From Bufo bufo (Eukaryota; Chordata; Amphibia; Anura; Bufonidae), in contig NC_053390.1 in NCBI RefSeq assembly GCF_905171765.1, positions 517,972,852-518,036,851 of the forward strand: a stretch of 64,000 bases of DNA, given 5' to 3'. Positions 32,298-41,321 of the stretch are shown here, one piece after another. A program made the translations under genes and the position numbers. Positions within the stretch are counted from its first letter, which is position 1. The number at the start of each line of letters is the position of its first letter. The notes beneath the pieces are model-generated. The model was given only the letters and a program-made list of their open reading frames with translations, did no database searches and was not told the DNA's origin.

Positions 32298-33632
32298 ATT
32301 CGATAACAAGTGGTCGTCATAGGTGTTGAATTTCCCCGAGGTCCCAAACATTAGGCATTCACCGGACAGAAAAGGCCTTTTATGCCGCTGTATTTACATA
32401 AGACAGGAACCATTATTTGTTCTGTGTGGTGGCGGATATGTGTGGGCTGGCATGGGTAAATTAAATTAAACGTGGTCGTCAAAGGTGTTGAATTCCTCCG
32501 AGATGCCTCATTCATTTTTAGAAATGTGAGGTAGTCCACACTGTCGTGACCTAGGCGAGTGCGCTTATTGGTCACAATCCCCCCCTTGACACTCGACGGG
32601 GGCAAGACAAGAGTTCCATGGCAAATTGTGCCAGCTCTGAAATAGGAAACTCAGCGGCTCAACCTCTCACCGTGGATGGATAAGGTGCTCACCTTATTGG
32701 CCCACCCTCAGGCACAGAGTGAAAAAAGTGGATAGCAAAAGAAAGGGGCACACTCAGATGGGAGCACTTGAATTGCCAAGGTATACAATTTAATAAAACA
32801 TATAAAACAGATACAAACCTCTAAAAAAAATGGGCATAAAACCATACATAAAAATGGCCCTATACAATAGTAGCACCTATACAACCTGTGCTAGCTACAC
32901 GTCGCTTGAGGAGCAAATGGTGAGTCTCATGCACCAGTGTACTGCTTTTGCCCTTGGCTGTTCAAGATATAAGCAATGGTGTAAATGAGACCTGTATCAG
33001 CTCCGCACCGTAATGAGTGCACCAGATGGTCAGTCCCGTATACAAATGCGCTGCAATGTGAATAGCCGTTTCAATGTATATAGCCGTTTAGCGATTCGTA
33101 CACTCAGACATGTGGCTATCACAGCAGCATTAAAACATACTCCAAATGCAGTCCAGTTCATAAACGCGACTTAATCACAGTCAGTCACTTAATGCAGCTC
33201 AGAAATATGCCTCCGTGACAGTGCCCAGTGAATGCACAGCTGCAAAACAAGCTCCCCACAGGAGCTTCGATAACAAGTGGTATTCATAAGTGTTAAATTT
33301 CCTCGAGGTCCCAAACATTAGGCATTCACCGGACAGAAAAGGCCTTTTATGCCGCTGCATTTACATAAGACAGGGACCATTATTTGTTCTGTGTGGTGGT
33401 GGATATGTGTGGGCTGGCATGAGTAAATTAAATTAAACGTGGTCGTCAAAGGTGTTGAATTCCTCCGAGATGCCTCATTCATTTTTAGAAATGTGAGGTA
33501 GTCCACACTGTCGTGAGCTAGGCGAGTGCGCTTATTGGTCACAGTCCCCCCCCCCCCTGACACTCGACGGGGGCAAGCCAAGAGTTCCATGGCAAATTGT
33601 GCCAGCTCTGGCCACAGGTCAAGCCTGCACAC
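32298..33632. repeat. direct duplication of the hAT C-terminal region around a 630-bp spacer
   Basis: Bases 32298-32640 and 33267-33616 are about 345-bp direct copies that each include the end of the hAT dimerisation-domain coding region (minus strand, TNKRTRLGHDS or TNKRTRLAHDS). The spacer (32641-33266) has no recognised gene or clear ends. Either an insertion with segmental duplication or unequal exchange produced it. The copy next to the transposase (33267 on) continues into the coding remnants. Confidence 0.65.
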
Positions 33633-36528
33633 TCAGTAGTCAAGGGGTTCCTCGGTTCTCAGAGCGTCCACATCGGCCGTTAACCCAATGTAGTCGTACA
33701 CCTGTCGGTCTAGGCATTCCCTGAGGCTGGATCCGGAGGGCGGCTGTCGATGAGTTGGCTGCAAGAATAATCCCATATCTGAAGTGACCAACACATCTTT
33801 AAACCGCCCTCTTCTTGCATGCGCTGTAGGATTGGTACTCGCAAACAGTTTCTCTATGGGTGGAAATTCCTCTGCCAGTGCCCGCAACAGCAGAATGCAA
33901 AATCTCTCGAAGCAAGGCCTGCAAATGCTGCACTCTGACAGCCCTCTGTGATGCTGGTAACATGTCTGCCATTTTGTGTTTGTACCAGGGGTCTAAGTAC
34001 GTTGCCACCCAGTACTGGTCCTTGCCCTTTATGCTTTTTATACGGGGGACCCTCTTCAAACACTGGAGCATGAAGGCCCCCATTTGCACTAAATTGGATG
34101 CGGTGGAGTGGCCTGGCTCCTGCTCATCGCCCAGGAGAATGTCGTCCTCGGTCTCCGACCCCCATCCACGGACAACACCAGGGATCCCAGAAAAGTTTAA
34201 AGCCTGCTCTTCCTGCTCCTCCTCCTTCTCCTCCCCCCAGGCAACATCCTTCTCTGACTCCTCTTCAGACTCCTGCTGACTTGTCTCAGATGGAGTAGCC
34301 CCCCCTGGGAATTCATTCAGCATTGCGACTTCCTCATCTTCCTGCTCCTGCTTCTCGACGGCTTGATCAATGACACAACGCAATGCACGCTCCAGATAGA
34401 AGGCGTAAGGTACGATGTCCCTGATGGCGCCCTGGCTGCGACTGACCAGTTTGGTGATCTCATCAAATGGCCGCAGAAGTCTGCATGCGTCGCGCAAGAG
34501 CAGCCACTGGCAGGGTGAAAAAAAACAAGCTCCCCAGAACCTGTCCTGCCGCAGAGTTCGTACAGGTAATCGTTAACTGCACGTTTCTGCTGGAGCAGCC
34601 TATCAAGCATATACAGGGTGGAGTTCCAGCGCTCTGGCAGTCACAAATCAGACGTCTGACGGGCAAGTGGTGTCGTCGCTGAACGTCAGCAAGGCGAGCC
34701 ATGGCCGTGTAAGATCTTCTAAAATGGCCAGAGATTTTCCTGGCCTGCCGCAATACGTCCTGGACCCCGAGGTATTTGGCAACGAATCGCTGCAAGACTA
34801 AGTTCAGGACCTGTGCCAAGCATGGCACGTGTGTCATTTTGCCTTGTTTCAGCGAGCTCAGCAGATTGGCACCGTTGTCGCACACCACTTTACCAACTGT
34901 CAAATTGAGCGGGGTTAGCCACTGATCGGCCTGTGACCGCAGAGATGAAAGGAGCGCAGGACCGGTGTGAGTCTTGGCTTCCAGGCACAACAGACACAGC
35001 ACAGTATGGCAACGTCTCACCTGGCACGTCAAATAGGTTCTGGGGAGCTGGGGGGTACAGCTGAAAAGGCGGTAGCAGTGGAATATGAGGAGTCAGCCGA
35101 GGAGCAGACAGAGGATGAAGTAGGAGGAGGAGAAGAGGCAGGCCTGCATGCAATCCGTGGCGGTAACACCAAATTCACAAGGGTGCCACAGGTTACATGC
35201 TTGACGGCTGTCAGAAGGTTCACCCAGTGGGCAGTAAAAGTTATGTACCTTCCCTGCCCGTGTTTGCTAGACCAGGTGTCTTTGGTCAAATGTATCTTGG
35301 CACCGACACTGTGTGCCAGAGATACATTCACTTGCTCTGGGATGCCCTTCTGGGAGAAAATTTTCCTTCCGGGGACCTTCCATTGCGGTGTTCCAATGGC
35401 CACAAATTTTCTAAAGGCCTCCGAGTCCACCAGTTTATATGGCAGTAGTTGGCGGGCTAGCAGTTCTGACAAGCCGGCGGTCAGCCGTTGGGCAAGAGGG
35501 TTATCCGGTGTCAACAACTTTTTACGTTCGACCATTTGAGCCACGGAAGCCTGCCTTTTGCCAGATGAACGCGATGACGGCATGGTGGAAGGTGGAGTGG
35601 AGGACAAATGGGAGGAGAGATGAGAAGGAGAAGAGGCAGGACGTGGAGCGCCGGGAGTGTGGCTTTGTGGGTTCTGACGGTGTTGCTCCCAGTGCGCTCG
35701 GTGATGGGAGGCCAGGTGCCTTCTTAAGGCGGTCGTCCCTAGGTGAGTGTTGGGCTTACTGCGACTTATGCATTGACAGCACAGGCTGCAGATGGCAACA
35801 CTATTGTCAGCAGCTGACACGTTAAAAAAAGCCCACACTGCGGAGCCATGTGCCGGCGTCCTGGGAGCGCCAGATGTGACCGTGCATGGTTTATAGCTCG
35901 CTCCACATACATTTGCAGTCTGCTTTTTGCCTTCTGTGCACTGTAAGTTCTGCCTGCTTCTCCTCCTTCTCCTCCCTATCTGCTGCTCCGTCTCTCCCTT
36001 TGAACTCCCCTTCTCTTCCTCTCTTGTAGGCACCCATGTGACGTCTATTGACACGTCATCATCGTCCCCTTCACCAACACTGACATTAAAGATATCAGAG
36101 TAGGCAGCAACAGCGGGGACCACCCTCCTTGGGCTGATCTGGGTACTGGTGTCAGACCGCTAGGTGTCAGCCATTGCTACCTCCTCTTCCTCATCCGATG
36201 CCAAGAATGGCTTCGCATCCGTAAGGTCTAGAAATTGATGGGGAAATAATTCCTCTGACTCGAGTGGAGGGGTTATGGTGGTAGTGGTGGGGGTGGTGGT
36301 GTCTTCGGGGGTGCACACAGCAGAGAGTGAGGAGGGTGCTGATACAGGAGGATGAGGAGGGTGCAGAAGCGGAAGGCTGAGTGAGCCACTCAACCAACTC
36401 TGGTGCGTCCTTTGACGTAATCGCACGCACCGTCTCAACTTCCCACTTAGGCTCCGGCCCGGTGCACCTTCCCAACCCCTACCACCCCTGCGGAACGGCC
36501 TGCCTCTTCCTCTGCCTGTCATTTTCAA
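33480..36528 (-). pseudogene. hAT transposase with BED zinc finger, broken
   Basis: The reading starts at ATG 36528 (MKMTGRGRGRPFRRGG), with an in-frame TAG near 36165, then a 364-codon frame (35029-36123). This contains a BED finger (SAVWAFFNV...CSLCCQC...HLGTTALRRHLASHH) and the start of the catalytic region (AKIHLTKDTWSS, with the first aspartate). Further pieces in other frames follow: 34463-35032 (VVCDNGANLLSSL, the second aspartate region, and CLAQVLNLVLQRF), 33799-34497 (an acidic insert, then YWVATYLDPWYKHKM) and 33318-33887 (the dimerisation tail). At least three frameshifts exist. In the tail, the usual C-E-R-x-F-S block after the PPSSVE-like motif is absent. Confidence 0.8.
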
Positions 36529-37043
36529 AATGACCCTGTGACAAAGTCCCTATAGAAGAGCAGTATTTGTGGAAGCAGGTATATAGAACCCCTTAATGAG
36601 TATTTGCTGGAAGAAGGTATATCAAACCCCTTAATCAGTTTATTTTGGGGCAACAACAGGTATATCACACCAGTTGCAATTAGTTCCAATAGCGTTTGTC
36701 CCTCTGTATAGCTGCGGTATCTCAACAGAACTGCATACAAATGCTGCACATGCACTATATATAAATTATATTATAGGTATATCACACCGCTGCCTCAATC
36801 AGATTTTTTGGGGGGCAACTAGTATATCACACCAGTTAAAATTAGTAGTTCCAGTAGCGTTTGTCCCTCTGTATTGCTGCTGTATCTCAACAGAAGTGCA
36901 CACAAATGCTGCACAATACAAATGCACTATATATAAATGATATTATAGATAAATCACACCTCTGCCTCAATCTGTTTTTTTGGGGAGCAACTGGTGTGTC
37001 ACAACACTTGCAATTAGTTGTTCCAATAGCGTTTGTCGCTCTG
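36529..37043 (-). repeat. 5' subterminal tandem units of the hAT element
   Basis: Units of about 170-190 bp share the sequence 'gcgtttgtccctctgtat' preceded by 'ggtatatcacacc'. They occur near 36660, 36830 and 36990, and continue beyond the inserted MITE at 37669. This cluster is on the promoter side of the transposase on the minus strand. Confidence 0.65.
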
Positions 37044-37668
37044 CAGGGGCGTCGTTAGGTCAAAACATTCGGGGCTTGAGCCCCGGATGTTTTGACCAGT
37101 GCTCTGAATGTTATTCTGGCAGGGCCGACCGCTCTCACTTTCCTGCGCTGCACAGCAATACTCTACACCGGCCCCGCCATCCTAATCCGTATCCTTCAGT
37201 AACTGAATTTTAAATCAGCGTTTATCTCAATACTATCTTACACACTCAGCTCCGGAAACATGCAGTGCGGGCGGTGCTCGCTCACTGACGTCACACGCCT
37301 GCTCCTCCCACTAGGCGGCGCAGGCGCGTGACATCAGTGAGTGAGCGCCGCCCGCACTGCCTGTTACTTGAGCTGAGTGTGTAAGTCAAGATAGCAATGA
37401 GATGAGCGCTGATTTAAAGTTAGGTTACTGCAGGATACAGATTACTGAGGGGATGATCTGTGGGGTTGCCCAGGCGGCTAGGCCCTTCACAGTATTTATT
37501 AACGCCTTTCAGCATTCCTCCATTCACTGAAGAGGGAAATGCTGAAAGGGGTTAATAACTACTGTGAAGGGGGACTGCTGAAAGGGGTTAATAACTACTG
37601 TGAAGGGGTGATGGGGGCGTGGCTTCATGGGGTGGGGGCGTGGCTTTCAGACCCTAGCAATGCCCCTG
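37044..37668. mobile_element. hAT MITE (CAGGGGC ends) inside the hAT element
   Basis: The ends are CAGGGGC and GCCCCTG, flanked by tcgctctg (37036-37043) and tccctctg (37669-37676), an 8-bp duplication with one mismatch. Neighbouring tandem units give the uninterrupted tccctctg, so the insertion point is confirmed internally. The interior has a long inverted repeat (about 37175-37255 against 37360-37445) centred on a CG-rich block. It is non-coding. Confidence 0.8.
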
Positions 37669-38167
37669 TCCCTCTGTATAGAAGCAGTATCGCAGCAGAA
37701 CAGCACACAACTGCTGCACAATACAAATGCACTATAATATACTTTCTATGTTAGAAGGTATATTATAAGTATATCGCACCCCTCTGTGTATCACAGATAT
37801 CGTTAGCGCAGCTATACTAGTCCTTAAAATGAGTTTAGTGGCCCTATTAGCTAGCGTTTGGTGTCTCTAACAGCCTGTCCCTGCTCCACACAGCAACCTC
37901 TCCCTATGCTGGCAAAAAACAGAATGTAAAATGGCGGGCAGATCAGGTTTATTTATAGGATAGGGGGTGTGTCCATGTGCTGAAAAGTCTCAATTGGCTG
38001 TCCTGTCCCACCTTATGGATGTGTCATGGGTCAAAGTTCAGCACAATGCAAAAGAATATAGCACCAGCAGACATCGCCATATGTTCGCCTGTTTGGCGAA
38101 CGAGCAAAGTTCGCCTCGAAACAACTGCTGTGCGAATTGCAAGGCCATCTCTCTCTCTATATATACA
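37669..38167. other. 5' end of the hAT element and short spacer
   Basis: It continues the subterminal units (37669-37760), then about 400 bases without genes, ending in the weak hAT terminus and a (CT)n(TA)n stretch. Confidence 0.5.
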
Positions 38168-38245
38168 CAGTACAGACCAAAAGTTTGGACACACCTTCTC
38201 ATTCAAAGAGTTTTCTTTATTTTCATGACTATGAAGGCATCAAAA

Positions 38246-38581
38246 CTATGAATTAACACATGTGGAATTATATACATAACAAACAAGTGTGAAACAACTG
38301 AAAATATGTAATATTCTAGGTTCTTCAAAGTAGCCACCTTTTGCTTTGATTACTGCTTTGCACACTCTTGGCATTCTCTTGATGAGCTTCAAGAGGTAGT
38401 CCCCTGAAATGGTCTTCCAACAGTCTTGAAGGAGTTCCCAGAGATGCTTAGCACTTGTTGGCCCTTTTGCCTTCACTCTGCGGTCCAGCTCACCCCAAAC
38501 CATCTCGATTGGGTTCAGGTCCAGTGACTGTGGAGGCCAGGTCATCTGGCGCAGCACCCTATCACTCTCCTTCATGGTCAA
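38246..38581 (-). pseudogene. Tc1 transposase C-terminal fragment, left half
   Basis: This 111-codon frame begins inside the catalytic domain and holds only the third catalytic motif (LDLNPIEMVWGELDRRVK). It then follows the normal C-terminus (LLQDCWKTISGDYLLKLI, VIKAKGGYF) into the terminal repeat. The first two aspartates and the DNA-binding domains are missing. It mirrors 38800-39135, differing at a lysine/threonine and a lysine-arginine position. Confidence 0.85.
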
Positions 38582-38799
38582 ATAGCCCTTACTTTCAAAG
38601 TTTTCCCAATTTTTCGGCTGACTGACTGACCTTCATTTCTTAAAGTAATGATGACCACTCGTTTTTCTTTACTTAGAATTTGTATTATGGCAAGATAAAA
38701 GCAGCTAAGTAAAGAAAAACGAGTGGTCATCATTACTTTAAGAAATGAAGGTCAGTCAGTCAGCCGAAAAATTGGGAAAACTTTGAAAGTAAGGGCTAT

Positions 38800-39135
38800 T
38801 TGACCATGAAGGAGAGTGATAGGGTGCTGCGCCAGATGACCTGGCCTCCACAGTCACTGGACCTGAACCCAATCGAGATGGTTTGGGGTGAGCTGGACCG
38901 CAGAGTGAAAACAAAAGGGCCAACAAGTGCTAAGCATCTCTGGGAACTCCTTCAAGACTGTTGGAAGACCATTTCAGGGGACTACCTCTTGAAGCTCATC
39001 AGGAAAATGCCAAGAGTGTGCAAAGCAGTAATCAAAGCAAAAGGTGGCTACTTTGAAGAACCTAGAATATTACATATTTTCAGTTGTTTCACACTTGTTT
39101 GTTATGTATATAATTCCACATGTGTTAATTCATAG
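38800..39135 (+). pseudogene. Tc1 transposase C-terminal fragment, right half
   Basis: Mirror copy of 38246-38581 with the same start and end, carrying the NPIEMVW motif. Because both ends of the element are the same 3' terminal repeat, the element keeps two functional-type ends but no transposase. It could only move with enzyme supplied from elsewhere. Confidence 0.85.
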
Positions 39136-39207
39136 TTTTGATGCCTTCATAGTCATGAAAATAAAGAAAACTCTTTGAATGAGAAGGTGTGTCCAAACTT
39201 TTGGTCT

Positions 39208-39212
<5 letters not shown>

Positions 39213-39260
<48 letters not shown>
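39213..39260. repeat. (TA)n microsatellite, insertion site of Gypsy-2
   Basis: About 48 bases of TA/AT. The Gypsy-2 left LTR starts at 39261 and the right LTR is followed by atatatatat at 44984, so the retroelement landed within this run. Confidence 0.9.
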
Positions 39261-39263
<3 letters not shown>

Positions 39264-39972
39264 GGGGGTTTGCTCTGGTAGGCAGATGGTAGCGGTGGCA
39301 GTATAGAGGCTCAGGAGACAGGCTTTGTGTCCAAACCGTGCTCTTTTATTCACTTCAGTGCATCACATCAAAACTGTGCAATTCACACAACAGCAATGTC
39401 CATAAACCCCACCTCCCACAACGGATCCCCAAACGCTGCAGGCGTCTTGGTGCCTGTTCACACAGTCTCTCACATCAGTGGTCAGTACTACACCTTGTCA
39501 TGGGGCGGGTTTGTCCAAGTTCGTGCAAGTTAGACAGGCCACGTGTCGGCCTAGACAAGGGATTGGCTCCGGCCACAGGATCCCTTCTTTTGGTCCTTCG
39601 CTGAGCCTGCAGCAATTGGGCAGTTCTTGTTAGACGAGCGGACTACAGCGCTCAGCCCGACCGAGCGATCAGCCTCCCATACAGCTTCCTGCAGTGAGAC
39701 AGGAGACCACACTTCATCAGCAGCACCACAGTCAGTGAGCCTCAAACCTATATCCACAGCCCTGGGTGTAGCAGGCAGACCACACCCAGCAAGCATAGTG
39801 AAGGATTAACTCCTTCCCTACCCAACTAAGGCCAGAGATAACCAACCTGCCAGGATCAGTGTAGACTGACACCAACAACTGAAACCCGTCCACCCTGCTC
39901 TTACTCCACCAGGGCCACGACCCCCGGTGGTACATACCTTCCATCCACTACCACTCCAGACATTCTCTTACA
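39261..39972 (-). repeat. 3' LTR of Gypsy-2
   Basis: TG...CA ends (tgtgggggtttgc to cattctcttaca). Next to it, 39973-39990 (tatcccccccccctttg) gives a purine-rich tract on the minus strand. It differs from its partner at about 39553 (a against g) and 39826 (c against t). Confidence 0.92.
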
Positions 39973-41321
39973 TATCCCCCCCCCCTTTGTTCACCCCTGA
40001 AGGCTTGACGACCCTGTTCAATCCTACCGGGGTGAACACACATATAGCAGTGTACCCGGGACAGGGCATCAGCGTTCCCTTGCAGGCGACCTGCCCTGTG
40101 CTCAACCCTGAATTTAAAATTCTGGAGGGATAAGAACCATCTGGTGACCCGAGCGCTCCCCTCCTTAGCCTGGCTCATCCACCGGAGAGGGGAGTGGTCA
40201 GTCACCAGACGGAACCTTCTCCCCAACAGGTAATACCTGAGAGATTCAAGTGCCCACTTGATGGCGAGGCATTCTCTTTCTACCACGCTGTACCGGGTTT
40301 CCGCTGGGGTGAGCTTGCGGCTCAGGAAACCAACGGGGTGTTCTTCACCATTGATTTCCTGGGAGAGTACCGCCCCGAGGCCTACTCCAGAGGCGTCCGT
40401 CTGGACTATAAACTCCCGTCCGAAGTCGGGCGTCACCAGAACTGGGGACCCGCATAGGGCCGACTTCAAACGGGAGAACGCCTCTTCCGCCTGCTCATCC
40501 CAGCGAACCATTACCGACTTCCTACCTTTCAGGAGTCCTGTCAACGGGGCAGCTATAGTGGCGAAATGTGGGATGAACCGCATATAATACCCTACCATCC
40601 CTAAAAATGACCGCAGTTGCCTGGTCGTAAGGGGTGTAGGCCAATTTCGGATCGCCTCGATCTTATTTATTTGGGGCTTAACGACTCCGCGTCCAATGAC
40701 ATAACCCAAATACCTCGCTTCCTCCAGGCCCACTGAGCACTTTTTTGGGTTGGCGGTCAATCCTGCCTTCCTGAGCGAGTCTATCACTGCTTGAACCTTC
40801 GACAAGTGACTTTCCCAGTCCTGGCTAAATATGATTATATCATCTAAATATGCTGAGGCATACCGGAGATGTGGTCTGAGGACGATATCCATCAGCCGTT
40901 GAAACGTGGCTGGAGCACCGTGCAACCCGAAGGGCAACACTCTATAATGGAACAGCCCCTCCGGCGTGACAAAGGCGGTCTTCTCTTTTGCTGTCCCTGT
41001 TAAAGGTACCTGCCAGTACCCTTTTGTGAGATCTATCACCGAGAAATACCTGGCTTTACCCATTCGCTCTATTAACTCATCTACTCGCGGCATGGGATAG
41101 GCGTCAAACTTTGAAATCTCGTTTAGTTTCCGGAAATCATTACAAAAACGTAATGATCCGTCGGGCTTTGGGATAAGAACGATCGGGCTAGCCCACTCGC
41201 TCCTAGACTCCTCAATGACCCCTAACTTCAGCATAAACTTACTTCCTCTGAAATGGCTTGTCGCCGAGCCTCCGGTACCGTCGTAAACGGACCTTTTCCT
41301 GGGGCTCGGTGACAATGTCAT
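39948..41321 (-). CDS. pol: Gypsy-2 reverse transcriptase and RNase H
   Basis: The 457-codon frame starts in RT (SEWASPIVLIPKPDGSLRF) and continues through YFSVIDLTKGYWQVPL and the catalytic box ASAYLDDIIIFS. RNase H motifs are VQTDASGVGLGAVLSQ, then ECLAIKWAL, then TDHSPLRWM, then NADALSRV. It ends a few codons inside the 3' LTR (39948). It lies downstream of integrase. The start at 41321 overlaps the integrase ORF; the true junction is uncertain because the coding frame changes twice in about 60 bases (41240-41290), suggesting one or two indels. Confidence 0.88.
   Translation of the reverse strand: MTLSPSPRKRSVYDGTGGSATSHFRGSKFMLKLGVIEESRSEWASPIVLIPKPDGSLRFCNDFRKLNEISKFDAYPMPRVDELIERMGKARYFSVIDLTKGYWQVPLTGTAKEKTAFVTPEGLFHYRVLPFGLHGAPATFQRLMDIVLRPHLRYASAYLDDIIIFSQDWESHLSKVQAVIDSLRKAGLTANPKKCSVGLEEARYLGYVIGRGVVKPQINKIEAIRNWPTPLTTRQLRSFLGMVGYYMRFIPHFATIAAPLTGLLKGRKSVMVRWDEQAEEAFSRLKSALCGSPVLVTPDFGREFIVQTDASGVGLGAVLSQEINGEEHPVGFLSRKLTPAETRYSVVERECLAIKWALESLRYYLLGRRFRLVTDHSPLRWMSQAKEGSARVTRWFLSLQNFKFRVEHRAGRLQGNADALSRVHCYMCVHPGRIEQGRQAFRGEQRGGGYVRECLEW

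Larger units (their letters stand above)
31148..38152 (-). mobile_element. large decayed hAT transposon (approximate limits)
   Basis: The left end reads agtgatggacgaac, and the right end (38140-38152) reads, on the minus strand, agagatggccttgc, a weak terminal inverted repeat. Between them lie subterminal tandem units on both sides and a broken BED-type hAT transposase on the minus strand. No 8-bp target duplication could be verified because both flanks are AT/CT-rich. The limits are therefore tentative; the transposase assignment is firmer. Confidence 0.5.
38168..39212. mobile_element. 1-kb palindrome made of two Tc1 3' halves
   Basis: The left and right halves are inverse complements over about 500 bases each, around a 30-base loop at about 38679-38708 (flanked by ctttactta and taagtaaag). 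Both outer ends read cagtacagaccaaaag or its inverse, the terminus of a Tc1-type transposon. Each half carries the same C-terminal transposase fragment (38246-38581 minus, 38800-39135 plus). The halves differ at only a few positions, so the structure is young. Confidence 0.85.
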
